Shown: positions 18,188 to 27,308, numbered from the stretch's first letter. The stretch is DNA of 64,000 nucleotides from Flavobacterium sp. (GCF_017744675.1 NZ_JAGIAV010000003.1:162719-226718), one strand, 5' to 3'. Numbers and translations: made by a program. The notes: generated from the sequence alone by a model not told the origin.

Positions 18188-18751
18188 TTAACGTTTAATG
18201 ACTATAACTTCTTCTAGTTCGTATAATGATTTGATAATGTCCAGATGCTGGGGCAACAGCTCTCCGTTATGCATGGCAATAACTGCATCCTTATTCTCAA
18301 GCGTTTTGGACTGCATCAGGCTTGCACAATCAATAACTGTGGGTGCGATATAAAGCCGTCGGGTCAAAGCGTTTGGATAAGCTGGATAAATGCCATTCTC
18401 GTTGAGATATTCTTCTTTAGGAGTATCCAAATCAAAGCGCAGAGCAAAATAGTTTACAATTGCATTCTCTTTGTCCATCAGAGGAAAAATCAATCCATAT
18501 CTTCCGAAAACCGTATAAGCGGTCAGTGTATCTTCACGTACTCCTGCATCACTTTTCTTAAGCACTCCTAATGCTTCAAATTTATCTTTATACTCTTGGT
18601 CTTTGGAATGATGAAACTGTCCAGAATTAAAACCGATTCTCAATTCTGCATAATCCAGTCCTATATTTTTCAAATAGTCTTTTGGTTTTATTGCTTTAAT
18701 ACTTCTAATGCCTGTCTCAAAAGATTGGAATAAGGTTTCTAAATTTTCCAT
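18188..18751 (-). CDS. Toprim-like primase fragment, unit A
   Basis: This 187-residue protein carries primase-like patterns: YLKNIGLDYAELRIGFNSGQFHH, then GLIFPLMDKENAIVNYFALRF, and a Toprim-like strand/helix series ending EEVIVIKR. The catalytic Glu and the DxD expected of active Toprim domains are not visible, and the protein stops where DxD should come. The ATPase gene begins 4 bp later in another frame. The split is identical in units B and C, so it is functional design rather than a frameshift. It is first in the four-gene operon. Confidence 0.72.
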   Translation of the reverse strand: MENLETLFQSFETGIRSIKAIKPKDYLKNIGLDYAELRIGFNSGQFHHSKDQEYKDKFEALGVLKKSDAGVREDTLTAYTVFGRYGLIFPLMDKENAIVNYFALRFDLDTPKEEYLNENGIYPAYPNALTRRLYIAPTVIDCASLMQSKTLENKDAVIAMHNGELLPQHLDIIKSLYELEEVIVIKR

Positions 18752-19213
18752 AAGCTTGATTTTCTTTGATTAAACGATAATTTTTGGACATAGAAATCCT
18801 GCTTCGGGTATTGCACCGAATTGAAAATTTGGGATTTGAATGTGGATTTTTTTGACTACTCTGTTCAGATTTACAGCGCTGTCTTATTTTGTTAAAATCA
18901 CCCTAAATCTGACAGGATGATAATTGTCTTGCAAGTGATTTCTATCGATAGATTTCTTCTGCAAAGATAGGTTATTACAGAGCCTTCTCCAAATTTCAAA
19001 ATTTTTAAGCTCTTGATTTATAGATTTTAAGGCGTTATTTTATCCGTTTTTGCTAAAGCTTAGATACGATAAAAATCTATTGTTGAAAATCAACATTTTA
19101 ACATTTCAAAATTAGTAGAACTACTAAATGTTAATTTTTTCTTAAATTTCAAAAACATGCATTAAACCCATTTAAAACCCTTTAAAAAAGAAAGGAAATT
19201 CTTAAATTAAAAA
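18752..19213. other. Intergenic region upstream of the unit A block
   Basis: No gene is seen in this 462-bp AT-rich stretch. It contains the promoter and palindrome listed separately, and past 19050 several short A/T-rich inverted repeats (for example around AGTAGAACTACT near 19113). Confidence 0.6.
18941..18993 (-). promoter_or_regulatory. Promoter and palindromic operator of the unit A block
   Basis: On the minus strand TTTG (18990-18993) is followed after 20 bp by TATCTTTG (18962-18969), a good -33/-7 pair. Just downstream, where transcription should start, is the palindrome TCTATCGATAGA (18941-18952). Unit B has the same layout with a longer palindrome, which suggests a shared repressor site. 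Confidence 0.65.
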
Positions 19214-19900
19214 TCATGCGACCATTTTAATAGCTCTATTGTATAATTGAAGAACTGTAGGGGCGTAGAACTTATTTCCACGTCTTGTTTTAAAGTTTAA
19301 TCCGTTGAGATAGTCAGCAATCTGTCTGTAGCTCATTTCTTTTTCTCTGCAGTTCATTATTATCGATTGCGCCTGACGATTTCTATCATTGTTCATTGCA
19401 TTACTCTTTATGCGTTCTATCCCTTTAGCTCTGGCATCATTAGTCAAATTTTTTGGATTTCCAAGTTTAACCCCTTTCTTTTTTAATTCCGCAAGAGCAA
19501 GTTTTGTTCTAGAACTGATTAATTTGGCTTCTTGTTCAGCAAGTGCTGAAAAAATATGGATTGTGAAGTTATTAGCAGATGGCATGTCCACAGCTACAAA
19601 TTCAATTCCTGCATCCATAAGTGAGCTTACAAAATTTACATTCCTTGCAAGACGGTCTAATTTTGCAATAACCAAAACCGCCCCTTCTACTTTAGCTAGT
19701 GTAATTGCATTATGAATTTCTACTCGCTCTCTCTTGTTGGTTCCCGTTTCAATCTCAGTAAAATCCTTTAAAATGATTCCTTCCTGTGAAGTCACATACT
19801 TTTCAACTGAACTTTTTTGGGCTGATAGTCCCAACCCAGAAATGCCTTGCTCTTTTCTGCTAACACGATAATAAGCGATATACTTTTTCATATTCTCCAT
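19214..19900 (-). CDS. Serine recombinase (resolvase/invertase family)
   Basis: This 228-residue protein has the resolvase N-terminal domain: YIAYYRVSRKEQ with catalytic Ser14, then LVIAKLDRLARNV and SALAEQEAKLISSRTKLAL. A C-terminal HTH region (EMSYRQIADYLNGLNFKTRRG) follows. The start could also be M4. It is a second type of site-specific recombinase in unit A, unlinked to the tyrosine pair, and may resolve cointegrates or dimers. Confidence 0.94.
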   Translation of the reverse strand: MENMKKYIAYYRVSRKEQGISGLGLSAQKSSVEKYVTSQEGIILKDFTEIETGTNKRERVEIHNAITLAKVEGAVLVIAKLDRLARNVNFVSSLMDAGIEFVAVDMPSANNFTIHIFSALAEQEAKLISSRTKLALAELKKKGVKLGNPKNLTNDARAKGIERIKSNAMNNDRNRQAQSIIMNCREKEMSYRQIADYLNGLNFKTRRGNKFYAPTVLQLYNRAIKMVA

Positions 19901-20032
19901 TTGATTAAAAACCTTAAACGTCCGTTTGTGATTTATTACGCTTCAAATGTCCAGGTCTATTTTTGATTTTCCAAGAAAAATCCTGGTTTTCCTGGGCTCA
20001 CAGAGATTTAACTATTTTTAAAAACAAAAAAA

Positions 20033-20048
20033 CGAGGTATTAACCTCG
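20033..20048 (-). terminator. Terminator overlapping the stop of the 48-residue ORF
   Basis: CGAGGTATTAACCTCG forms a short perfect stem. On the minus strand it is followed by a run of seven T. The stop codon of the small gene lies in the loop. Confidence 0.7.
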
Positions 20049-20186
20049 TGATTTTGATGTTAGCAGTTCAGAAAGTTCTTTCAGCTCATTTTTGGTAAAA
20101 TTTGTTCCTTTAAATTTTATTGGATACTTCAGATTCTCTGTTTTAAGAATCATCTTTATCTGAGAAAGAGTTAGTATTACTTTCAT
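20040..20186 (-). CDS. Small 48-residue ORF coupled to the Rep-like gene
   Basis: This ORF starts MKVILTLSQIKMILKTENLKY... and ends SELLTSKSRG. It begins 2 bp after the stop of the Rep-like gene on the same strand, and a terminator overlaps its own stop. That spacing supports translation. It has no recognised domain. Confidence 0.5.
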   Translation of the reverse strand: MKVILTLSQIKMILKTENLKYPIKFKGTNFTKNELKELSELLTSKSRG

Positions 20187-20188
20187 GA

Positions 20189-20815
20189 TTACTGCTTTTT
20201 AGCATTTAAAAAATCCCAATCTTCACCTGTCAAACCTTCTTTTGTCATATAAAACAACCCTGCTTTATATCTGTCATATATCGAAAAGTCAATTCTATCA
20301 TAGCTGAAATAATCTCTAATATCAGTAATAACCTGTTCGTATAATCTTTTATTCTCAATATGAATGACAAAATGGTTATGATGCCCATTCCTATTGGCGA
20401 AAGGTTCTGTTGTAAAAAACAATCTCAATTCCGTAGAATTGCCATATTTTTCAAGCAGGAAATCATAAAGCCCATGCATCTGCTTAAAACAGCTTACTTT
20501 CTGGCGTTCCAGTTTGTACGCCACTGTAAAGAAAAAACTCCATTCCATTTGCCACAAGGTATATGCCATACTGTTTTTGTCTGACAAACAATCAATAAGA
20601 TTTTTCATTGACTGATTTTCTTGTCTTAACATTTTATTTTCATCAAACATTATCTCACTATCAAAATAACGCGTATGATTAACTGGAAACATTCGTTTTC
20701 CGTTTGTTTTCTTCGTCTCTAAAAATAATTCTTCATTCTTTTTGTAAAATCTGTATATTTTGCTTTTACTTGCTTTCGTAGTGTTTGTAAACTCTTTTAT
20801 CTTTTCATATTTCAT
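20189..20815 (-). CDS. Putative Rep/HUH-type protein with N-terminal HTH
   Basis: This 208-residue protein starts with an HTH-like region (NTTKASKSKIYRFYKKNEEL). The second half has HUH-endonuclease-like features: residues 144-152 GHHNHFVIH, and the later DRYKAGLFYMTKEG, similar to the Tyr/Lys motif of Rep proteins (Y189, K192). Rep-like HUH enzymes nick DNA to start rolling-circle replication. An upstream hairpin (20847-20886) could be its origin. The assignment is by motif only. Confidence 0.5.
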   Translation of the reverse strand: MKYEKIKEFTNTTKASKSKIYRFYKKNEELFLETKKTNGKRMFPVNHTRYFDSEIMFDENKMLRQENQSMKNLIDCLSDKNSMAYTLWQMEWSFFFTVAYKLERQKVSCFKQMHGLYDFLLEKYGNSTELRLFFTTEPFANRNGHHNHFVIHIENKRLYEQVITDIRDYFSYDRIDFSIYDRYKAGLFYMTKEGLTGEDWDFLNAKKQ

Positions 20816-21213
20816 TTCATTTTATCTGTTAATATTTTTGTTGAGTAGATGCAAGAACTCCCTACAAGGGAACCAATCAAGCATCTTCAATAATAAATAC
20901 TACAGATAATCTAAAAGTGTAGCTTTTTAGGACTTTTTTTTTCAAAAAAATATTTTTTGCCTCATAAATTATTGTATCAAAGTGACACAGCTATGCATCG
21001 CTTTGTAAAATATATTATAACAAACTTACACTATCGAATGAAGGTTTATAATGACGTTTTCTTTGCATTAGTAAGAGAGGTAACTGGGAGAAAAAAATAG
21101 CGATATTGATAATAAAAAGGCGAAACTACGAGAGGAGGAGGGCTAGAAAAATTTATTATCTTAAATTTGGGTTCATCAGTATACACGTGCTACTCTGGGT
21201 TCATTAGGTACAA
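20816..21213. other. Intergenic region with a nested hairpin, no gene
   Basis: This is a 398-bp stretch without a credible gene. It contains the hairpin at 20847-20886 just upstream of the Rep-like gene, then AT-rich sequence and a purine-rich patch near 21110-21150. Confidence 0.55.
20847..20886. repeat. Nested inverted repeat upstream of the Rep-like gene
   Basis: AGATGC (20847-20852) pairs with GCATCT (20881-20886), and inside it TCCCT pairs with AGGGA. The position 32 bp upstream of a Rep-like HUH gene suggests an origin or an operator. Confidence 0.4.
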
Positions 21214-21780
21214 TTAATATGTAGCGGCTGGCGATTCTTTCGGGTCATATTTCTTAGCCATCTTTTTCGTCTTATTATTGTAGTAATATCTGCTTTCTGG
21301 AAATAATTTTCTAAAATCTTTGTATTCCTCAATATTGAATTTATAACTCAATGAACGTGCATAGTACAGCTCTAAATCTTTTTTTGCTTTTTTTATATTT
21401 GGTGCAGTAGGATATAAAGTAACAAAATGCTTTAATAGTTCAATTGTCGAATGAAATGAATCTTGAAAATGCAAATCTCTATCGACCATGTCTGGAAGTT
21501 TTTCAATTATTGAAGCCGAAAATCTTGAATTAGGATATTTTTCCACATACGCTGAAAATTGGTAATAGCTTGCTCCTTCTTGAGGGAGTGCCAATGAATC
21601 CCTATACTGAACAGCTTTATCTTTCAACTCACTTTCAGGATGCAATAATATAAAAGTATCCATTGCTGATATCGTCATTTGGTTCATAGCACTTTCAAAT
21701 TCTTTTGCTTCTGAATCTTTGCTCTGGGAATGTAAAATTGTAGAGCCCATTACCAGTAAGCTTAAAATAATTTTTCTCAT
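21214..21780 (-). CDS. Exported helical-repeat protein of unknown function
   Basis: From the ATG at 21780 the product has a signal peptide (RKIILSLLVMGSTILHSQ) and then TPR-like helical stretches with recurring FxxxYP motifs (YVEKYPNSRF, FVTLYPTAPN, FRKLFPESRYYY). An alternative ATG at 21822 directly abuts the stop of the lipoprotein gene, but the shorter start gives a cleaner signal peptide. It forms an operon with that lipoprotein. It may be part of an immunity or envelope function carried as cargo; the role is unknown. Confidence 0.65.
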   Translation of the reverse strand: MRKIILSLLVMGSTILHSQSKDSEAKEFESAMNQMTISAMDTFILLHPESELKDKAVQYRDSLALPQEGASYYQFSAYVEKYPNSRFSASIIEKLPDMVDRDLHFQDSFHSTIELLKHFVTLYPTAPNIKKAKKDLELYYARSLSYKFNIEEYKDFRKLFPESRYYYNNKTKKMAKKYDPKESPAATY

Positions 21781-21822
21781 TTTGGTTAAATTTATAGCAG
21801 ATAATATTTTGGTAATAATCAT

Positions 21823-22518
21823 TTAGTGAATACAGATATCTTCAAACGATTTTACATCCAATGTGTACAAAATCTCAGTTACTTGGCTTTTCTCAAAATT
21901 GTAAATGACCAAGATTTGGCGGTTGGTATTGTCAATTCCATTATAAACGAAAACATTGATTCCGATTGGTCTTTGAGAAGTGTAAACACTTATTGGCTTC
22001 CAATCATAATATTTCTCAAGAAAATCATGAGCTGAGTACTCTTCATCTGGTTCCCCAATCTGACGAATCAAATTCTTCTTGTTTCCAGAGATTATTAAGC
22101 TTCTAATTTCTGCGAACGATTTCATATTGCTGGAAGAACTTGTCTGATGATTTTCTACTGTTTTTATCAGTTCTATTGATTTCGCCAAAACATTATCATC
22201 AGTTGCTTTTGGCAAATCATATGTTATTTTGAATTTTTTACCCTTATAATTTCCGTCGTCAAAGTTGTATTCACAATAATCTGGAAGATAAATTATCACG
22301 TCTTTACCTTTTTCATCAATAAACAGATAGTAACAATCATCTACACACTCTATTTTTTTGAAAGTAATTATCTCACTGCCAATTTCTGATTTAGAAACAT
22401 TATCAGCTGGTTTTTGCGTTTTAACAATTTTACTCTTTTTAACTGGTGCAATTGGTTGTTCGGTTTTTTTACAGCCAAATAAAAAAAACAGCAATCCGAC
22501 GGCGATTATTCTTTTCAT
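21823..22518 (-). CDS. Lipoprotein of unknown function (unit A cargo)
   Basis: This 231-residue protein has a clear lipobox (AVGLLFFLFGC). The mature protein includes FKKIECVDDCYYLFIDEKG and DVIIYLPDYCEY, and a C-terminal beta-rich part. It is divergent from the XRE gene, with a 22-bp palindrome between them, and co-oriented with the exported protein after it. It resembles the orphan immunity-like lipoproteins of unit B in type but has no toxin next to it. Confidence 0.65.
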   Translation of the reverse strand: MKRIIAVGLLFFLFGCKKTEQPIAPVKKSKIVKTQKPADNVSKSEIGSEIITFKKIECVDDCYYLFIDEKGKDVIIYLPDYCEYNFDDGNYKGKKFKITYDLPKATDDNVLAKSIELIKTVENHQTSSSSNMKSFAEIRSLIISGNKKNLIRQIGEPDEEYSAHDFLEKYYDWKPISVYTSQRPIGINVFVYNGIDNTNRQILVIYNFEKSQVTEILYTLDVKSFEDICIH

Positions 22519-22567
22519 AGATTAAAATTCTTTGTTTAAAGTTTTAGATATGAGCAAATATACACAA

Positions 22568-22589
22568 ATTATAGCACATGTGCTATAAT
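22568..22589. promoter_or_regulatory. Perfect 22-bp palindrome between lipoprotein and XRE genes
   Basis: The half-site is ATTATAGCACA and the other half is its exact reverse complement. It lies 50 bp from the lipoprotein start and 33 bp from the XRE start, so it is a strong candidate operator for XRE control of both directions. Confidence 0.7.
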
Positions 22590-22621
22590 GAATCTGCTCT
22601 TTATATCTTCATTTTGATAAA

Positions 22622-22894
22622 GTGAAAAAAGACGATAATAAAACCAGAAAATTAATCTTCGACCAAGAAGGACTAGAGTTGCTAGCCAAGCGACTAAAAG
22701 AAATACGCTCTGAAAAAGGTATATCACAGGAAGAACTTGCTTATCGGTCTGAAATAACTTTATCTCAGATTGCAAGAATTGAGACTGTCAGAATAAACCC
22801 AACAGTCAGTACATTATTCAAAATTGCCAGAACACTCGAGATTCCACTGAGTGAGCTATTTAATTTTGAATTATCATCATTTTCAAATAAGTAG
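22622..22894 (+). CDS. XRE-family HTH regulator
   Basis: This 90-residue protein starts at a GTG. The HTH covers residues about 20-75 (LAKRLKEIRSEKGISQEELA, then SEITLSQIARIETVRINPTVS). It is divergent from a lipoprotein/exported-protein pair and next to a perfect palindrome, so autoregulation and control of that pair are likely. A terminator follows. Confidence 0.9.
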   Translation: MKKDDNKTRKLIFDQEGLELLAKRLKEIRSEKGISQEELAYRSEITLSQIARIETVRINPTVSTLFKIARTLEIPLSELFNFELSSFSNK

Positions 22895-22910
22895 AATTTA
22901 ATTTGAATAG

Positions 22911-22940
22911 AAAAGCCACAACTTTAAAGCTGTGGCTTTT
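22911..22940. terminator. Bidirectional terminator
   Basis: AAAAGCCACA pairs with TGTGGCTTTT around a 10-base loop. It lies between the convergent XRE gene and the immunity lipoprotein and can serve both. It marks the A/B unit boundary in my reading. Confidence 0.8.
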
Positions 22941-22958
22941 TGCTATAAGGTTCTAAAT

Positions 22959-23522
22959 CTATTTGTACGAATACTTGTAAGAAACTCCTAAAAGACTTTT
23001 AATAGTTTTTAAATCATTATTCTTATTATCATCTAAATATTCGCTATAATTATGGGAAAGATATTTTGAGATTATTTTCCCTTCTTTCTTAATAATTAGA
23101 AGATAAATAAAATCTGTAGAATCTTTATTACATTGCTCATAGTAAAAAGTACTAGATTCTTTAATTAATTCTATTCCCTTAATTATTATTTGTCTGTCTT
23201 TATCATTTACGTTTACTTTTTTATTGAAGTCTTTTGAAATTTTTTGGCAATAGATTTTTGAATCTTCTTCAGTAAAAATTGTAAAATAACCAAACTTATT
23301 ACCTGAAGTTAATTTGTAAAACAGAACTCCATCTTTTGTGTTTTCAAAATCCTTAAGTGCACTATTGAATAATTTCGTAGTATCAATACTTTTAATCAAT
23401 GCATCAAACTCTTTTAAATCTTGCGTCTTTATGACATTACATTCGTAATTTGAAATATTATTCTTCTGGCTTTGACATGAATAACTGAAAATAGCAAATA
23501 AAATTACAATCAACTTTTTCAT
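22959..23522 (-). CDS. Lipoprotein, putative immunity protein of Rhs tip 4
   Basis: This 187-residue protein has the lipobox [13 protein letters not shown]. The mature region is charged and mixed. Its ATG overlaps the end of the Rhs tip by 4 bp (ATGA-type coupling). The partner tip is a predicted metallopeptidase, and a lipid-anchored immunity protein suggests the toxin acts in the periplasm or at the envelope. No domain is recognised. Confidence 0.72.
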   Translation of the reverse strand: MKKLIVILFAIFSYSCQSQKNNISNYECNVIKTQDLKEFDALIKSIDTTKLFNSALKDFENTKDGVLFYKLTSGNKFGYFTIFTEEDSKIYCQKISKDFNKKVNVNDKDRQIIIKGIELIKESSTFYYEQCNKDSTDFIYLLIIKKEGKIISKYLSHNYSEYLDDNKNNDLKTIKSLLGVSYKYSYK

Positions 23523-24397
23523 TTTTTTGGTGTTGGAAGGTTATACGTTTTGTTTAAATACCCTTGAGCATTATATGGATTATTTTGCAATAACTTTAAT
23601 GCAGAGGTTTGAAAATCATATTTAAAAAGAGAACCACCTGTATATTGGAGAGTTTGACCATGATATGTTGAGCTTAGATTCATATTTTTCGCACCATTAG
23701 AAATTAACTCTCCCCTGATAATATTTTCAATATGCGATGCTCCACGTTCACGTTTTTCGTAATAACTATTATAAATTGCTACATCTAAGCTATTTGCCGT
23801 TGACATATTCGGTGCACTTTTTTCTGTTTCTAAACCATTCATCTTTAACCATGCATGTCCGCCTTCATGTCCAATCTGTGCTTGAATATTAGCTTCATTA
23901 CTACTTATGCCATCTAGGAAATTATTTGAACCATCACCTATACCTATTTTGATATTACTTCCTCCATTTTCGGTAGCAGTTGTTGCTCCGCCAGTATCTT
24001 TAGTTGCATAAATTGTATGTGTCGCAGAATCATCTTTTAAATCTTGGTAAATTGCTGACGCTGTTTCTGAATTTTTCATAGTCTCTCTATACTGTTTTTT
24101 AAGCTCTCTTCTTGCTTCCCTATATTCTTTTCTTGAAGAGAATTGTTCACTCAATTTTTTATCATTCTTTACATCATTCCAGCTTGCCCATTTTATACGC
24201 ATTCCATCTGGGTCAATAAAAAATATAGGGTTGTTAATTGTGTAAACGTATGGTGAAAAATTGTCATATTTCTCGGCGAGGGGGTCAATGTTCATCCAGC
24301 GCCCAAGTGCTGGGTCATAATTCCTCGCCCCATAGTCATAGAAGTTAAGCCCCAGCTCGTCTTGAAGCTCCTTGCCGTTGTACTTATACTTATAAGG
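23519..24397 (-). CDS. Orphan Rhs C-terminal module 4 with a zincin metallopeptidase tip
   Basis: The frame opens without a start codon at [18 protein letters not shown] and passes the core end ([29 protein letters not shown]). The tip is about 228 residues. Counted from the internal ATG at 24295, residues 143-147 are H-E-G-G-H ([14 protein letters not shown]), a zinc-peptidase HExxH motif. Later acidic residues ([15 protein letters not shown]) may give the third ligand. It overlaps the immunity lipoprotein by 4 bp. Upstream DNA matches that of tip 5. Confidence 0.83.
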   Translation of the reverse strand, partial: PYKYKYNGKELQDELGLNFYDYGARNYDPALGRWMNIDPLAEKYDNFSPYVYTINNPIFFIDPDGMRIKWASWNDVKNDKKLSEQFSSRKEYREARRELKKQYRETMKNSETASAIYQDLKDDSATHTIYATKDTGGATTATENGGSNIKIGIGDGSNNFLDGISSNEANIQAQIGHEGGHAWLKMNGLETEKSAPNMSTANSLDVAIYNSYYEKRERGASHIENIIRGELISNGAKNMNLSSTYHGQTLQYTGGSLFKYDFQTSALKLLQNNPYNAQGYLNKTYNLPTPKK

Positions 24398-24534
24398 GTC
24401 TGTAAAATTTTCCTATACAATGATTGCCCTCTTGCAAAAAATCCATATATAAAGAACGTTCTCTTACAATTTTCCAGCTTATGCGAAAGTAGATTTAGTT
24501 TAATTATTTTCCTAATAATTTTTTAGTCTGCAAA

Positions 24535-24563
24535 TAAAAAAAGCTCTCATTTCTGAGAGCTTT
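24535..24563 (-). terminator. Terminator after the zeta toxin/antitoxin pair
   Basis: AAAGCTCTCA (24540-24549) pairs with TGAGAGCTTT (24554-24563). On the minus strand a T-run follows. The same hairpin is found near 38988-39014 in unit C. Confidence 0.85.
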
Positions 24564-24585
24564 GCATTTTAATTTTAATAATATT

Positions 24586-24750
24586 TTATAAAGAGCTGGC
24601 TTTTATCCTTACGATTTTACCGTCCTGCATAACAACCAGATCGCTGTTATTTTTCTTTTTAAACTCAATTAGTTTTTCAGAAACTTTATCCATTGCCTCT
24701 ATAATCTTCTTCTGAGTCGGTGTCGTTGTTGTTGTTTTGTGTTCTCCCAT
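24586..24750 (-). CDS. Small protein paired with the zeta toxin (candidate antitoxin)
   Basis: This 54-residue ORF starts MGEHKTTTTTPTQKKII... and ends VVMQDGKIVRIKASSL. It overlaps the 3' end of the zeta gene by 52 bp in another frame and is followed by a terminator. Small partners in this position accompany zeta-type toxins in Bacteroidota. A decayed homologue lies at 39021-39119, where it is no longer beside a zeta gene. The antitoxin role is inferred. Confidence 0.7.
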   Translation of the reverse strand: MGEHKTTTTTPTQKKIIEAMDKVSEKLIEFKKKNNSDLVVMQDGKIVRIKASSL

Positions 24751-25322
24751 GATCGGTCATTTTTGAGTTTATCGAACTTGATTTCATTTATAACTTCAAT
24801 GTCATTGCCTAAAGTTTTTTGTGCTATTAATTCAGCTTTTACAGCTGTGTTGTCAAAAATCAATGCCTCATTAACTATAGGCAAATATATATCAAATAAA
24901 TTAGTTATTCCATTTTTATACCTGCGTTTAATAACATCGGTTTCAATATTGTGACCGCCTTCCTGAACTCTTGTTTTAACCCTCTCGATTGCGAGATCAA
25001 CACTATTGAGCCAAAAAAACAAAAGCACCACTTTATAGCCTTTTTCCTGAGCTGTAATCACTTTCTGCTTATAGCTTTTAGTGGCTAAAGTCGTTTCGAA
25101 AGCAAAGACTTCATTGTTGGCTAATAACTCATTGATTCTGTGAAGCATTATCCTTCCCGCTTCAAAGGCTGCCTTTTCGGGCTGAAAAGGAGAAAGCCCT
25201 TTGGCAATTTCGTCCGCATTTACAAATTCTTTACACTGCAATATCTCAGGAAGAATTGTAAATGAAGCTGTAGTTTTACCTGCACCGTTACAGCCTGCTA
25301 TTATATAAAGATTTTTATTCAT
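24699..25322 (-). CDS. Zeta toxin family P-loop kinase
   Basis: From the ATG at 25322 (MNKNLYIIAGCNGAGKTT) the P-loop is GCNGAGKT with K16. A NADEIAKGLSPF motif and FETTLATKSY follow, typical of zeta-like UDP-sugar kinases. The upstream in-frame ATG at 25346 adds eight residues and is less likely. The gene starts 41 bp after the Rec1 stop and may be read with the recombinase operon. It likely acts as an addiction or defence module of unit B. Confidence 0.88.
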   Translation of the reverse strand: MNKNLYIIAGCNGAGKTTASFTILPEILQCKEFVNADEIAKGLSPFQPEKAAFEAGRIMLHRINELLANNEVFAFETTLATKSYKQKVITAQEKGYKVVLLFFWLNSVDLAIERVKTRVQEGGHNIETDVIKRRYKNGITNLFDIYLPIVNEALIFDNTAVKAELIAQKTLGNDIEVINEIKFDKLKNDRSWENTKQQQRHRLRRRL

Positions 25323-25362
25323 TGTAACAAAGATAAGAAATTTCAACTTTAATAAACACCTG

Positions 25363-26238
25363 TCATATGCTTGGAAAATATCTATTTATCAATCCCCTCT
25401 GTTCCACAGCATTCACTTTGATATACTTCTCAGTCGTTCCTGGCCATTTGTGCCCTGCCAGCTCCTGAACTCTTTCCAATGGAATATTTTTCTCGTTAAG
25501 CCAGTTGCAGATTACGCTCATTCTGATGGTCTGCGGGTTTAGTTTTCTGTCTGGGAATAATCCTCTTAACGGCTCAATCATGGCATGAATGCTGTTCACA
25601 ACAATAGGCTGTCCAAGCTTTGTCAATATGAATTTGTCACTGCTCCCGCGAAGCAGAGCAGAACGTGTTTCATTTATGTAATTATGAAACAGTATCATCT
25701 GTTTTGGCACAAGCTCCAGCGTTCTTTTATTGAGATTGGCAGAGCCTTTAATATAAACTGTCCCATTGTCCAGATCAATATCCTTTAGAGACAGCCTCGC
25801 TATTTCATCGCTTGCCAGCCCCTGATAGATTAATAGGGAAATCAGAACATTGTTTCTAATGTCAAGATGCTTGTAGCGGTTCTCCCGTTCCATTAAAAGC
25901 TGCAGTTCCGTGCTGTTGAACAGATCCTGCACCTGAATGGTCTGGTTACCCTTGATTTTGATATTAAGCTTTCTGCAGGGATGGTCATTTCGATAACCGT
26001 ACATTACCAGATAATCGTAATATTTTTTAATGGCTGAGAGTATTCTGATTCGGTACTGCACGTTGGACTGCTTCTGGCTGACTTTATCCATGTGCCTGAC
26101 TATATCTTTGTACTGGTATCTTTTAGCCTTTGGGTTGGTCTTCAAAAAATGGTTGATTGTATAAAGATAACTCTGTGCTGTCTTTTCCGCTACAATCCCT
26201 CTAAGGTAATTTTCCAGATCAGGTTTCTTATTTTCCAT
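25363..26238 (-). CDS. Degenerate tyrosine recombinase, unit B (Rec1)
   Basis: This is a 291-residue homologue of the unit A Rec1. It has the same substitutions at catalytic positions: YQGLASDEIARL in place of the GLRxSE arginine box, and Q in place of the HxxR His (NPQTIRMSV). LAGHKWPGTTEKYIKV is kept, with His and Tyr. Codon usage is more GC-rich than in unit A. Gap to Rec2 is 10 bp. Confidence 0.88.
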   Translation of the reverse strand: MENKKPDLENYLRGIVAEKTAQSYLYTINHFLKTNPKAKRYQYKDIVRHMDKVSQKQSNVQYRIRILSAIKKYYDYLVMYGYRNDHPCRKLNIKIKGNQTIQVQDLFNSTELQLLMERENRYKHLDIRNNVLISLLIYQGLASDEIARLSLKDIDLDNGTVYIKGSANLNKRTLELVPKQMILFHNYINETRSALLRGSSDKFILTKLGQPIVVNSIHAMIEPLRGLFPDRKLNPQTIRMSVICNWLNEKNIPLERVQELAGHKWPGTTEKYIKVNAVEQRGLINRYFPSI

Positions 26239-26248
26239 AGCTGTAGTT

Positions 26249-27166
26249 TTAAAAGGTTACGACTGGTTTGCGTTTTTTGTTCTGCACCGCATAGATATAG
26301 GTCGTATTGATCTGGGTATGTCCCAGAAAAGTGCGTATAAAGTCAATTCCCGCGTTATTCTCTGCCAGATGATAGGCAATGCTGTGGCGCAGGCAGTGAA
26401 GAGTGATTTCTTTCTGTACAAGCTCGAATTTTCCCGTCTGCTCAATCATCTTGTTTAAAATCTCATTGAGGTTTTCTCCTGTCGATCTTCTGCCTCTGCT
26501 GTTGATGAAAAACGCTTCCTCATTCTGGTTTCTCCCTGTCAGCCTTTCAGGCCTTTCATCCCTGACATATTTTTTCAGGTACTGCAGAACAGTATCGCTC
26601 ATTGGAACTTCACGTCTCTTGTTTCCTTTTCCCTGTCTGACAACCAGCATTCCTTTTACGAGGTTCACATCTTTCAGATCAAGGCTGGCAATCTCTGATC
26701 TTCTCAGTCCGCATCCGTAGGCAATGGACAGCAGGGCTTTTTCCATTTCATTCTCAGCATGATGATACACCAATTTTATTTCTTCAATCGTGAGAATATT
26801 TCTGGGCTTCTGCATTCCGCCTGTAATTGATGGGATGTAATAGGCATTTTGGATCTCTTTGTTTTCCAGCAGATATATCTGAAAAAGCCCCTGCACAAAA
26901 AGATGCAGTTTGATTGTCTTTTCAGCAAGAATGCCGTTTCCTCTTTTCTTTGGCCTTGAAGAAAGATAATCCAGATACCTCACAGATTCTTTTGAGGTCA
27001 CATTCTGGATTCTGCTGATTCCTGCCTGTTCAAGCCAGATCAGAAATTCCGTTATGATGTTTTTATAGAGATTTGACCGTCCCTGCCTGTAGTTCCTGAC
27101 TTTTACAAATTCTCCGAATGCCACTGCGAGCCTCAGAAATTCCCTGCTCTGTATCATTTTTTTCAT
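26249..27166 (-). CDS. Canonical tyrosine recombinase, unit B (Rec2)
   Basis: This 305-residue protein has all catalytic boxes: GCGLRRSEIASL, RQGKGNKRREVPMS, LHCLRHSIAYHL and LGHTQINTTYIYA. It has the same length and place as in units A and C. The start overlaps no other gene, and a structured GGAAC-rich spacer separates it from the ATPase gene. Confidence 0.95.
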   Translation of the reverse strand: MKKMIQSREFLRLAVAFGEFVKVRNYRQGRSNLYKNIITEFLIWLEQAGISRIQNVTSKESVRYLDYLSSRPKKRGNGILAEKTIKLHLFVQGLFQIYLLENKEIQNAYYIPSITGGMQKPRNILTIEEIKLVYHHAENEMEKALLSIAYGCGLRRSEIASLDLKDVNLVKGMLVVRQGKGNKRREVPMSDTVLQYLKKYVRDERPERLTGRNQNEEAFFINSRGRRSTGENLNEILNKMIEQTGKFELVQKEITLHCLRHSIAYHLAENNAGIDFIRTFLGHTQINTTYIYAVQNKKRKPVVTF

Positions 27167-27230
27167 TGTCTTTTGCTTTAATTAAACGCTGTTTTTTTTT
27201 GAGTGATGAAAACGAACGCTTGCACACTGC

Positions 27231-27308
27231 GCGGAACGCGGAACACCAGTATCGTATTGCCAGTGTTTTCAATGCTTTCAGTGTTCCGCTGGCGTTCCGT
27301 GGTGTTCC
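27231..27308. repeat. GGAAC/GTTCC heptamer hairpin between ATPase and Rec2 (unit B)
   Basis: Two direct copies on the left (GGAACGC, GGAACAC, then CAG) face three inverted copies on the right (GTGTTCC, GCGTTCC, GTGTTCC) across about 30 bp. The arms are partly complementary and could fold as a long hairpin. The equivalent spacer of unit C has the same set of five heptamers. This is a candidate recombinase binding site or RNA structure. Confidence 0.7.

Noticed and set aside
18183..18188. Frameshift joining the Toprim-like and ATPase genes
   Set aside because: The same 4-bp spacing and stop occur in all three units, so the split is real.
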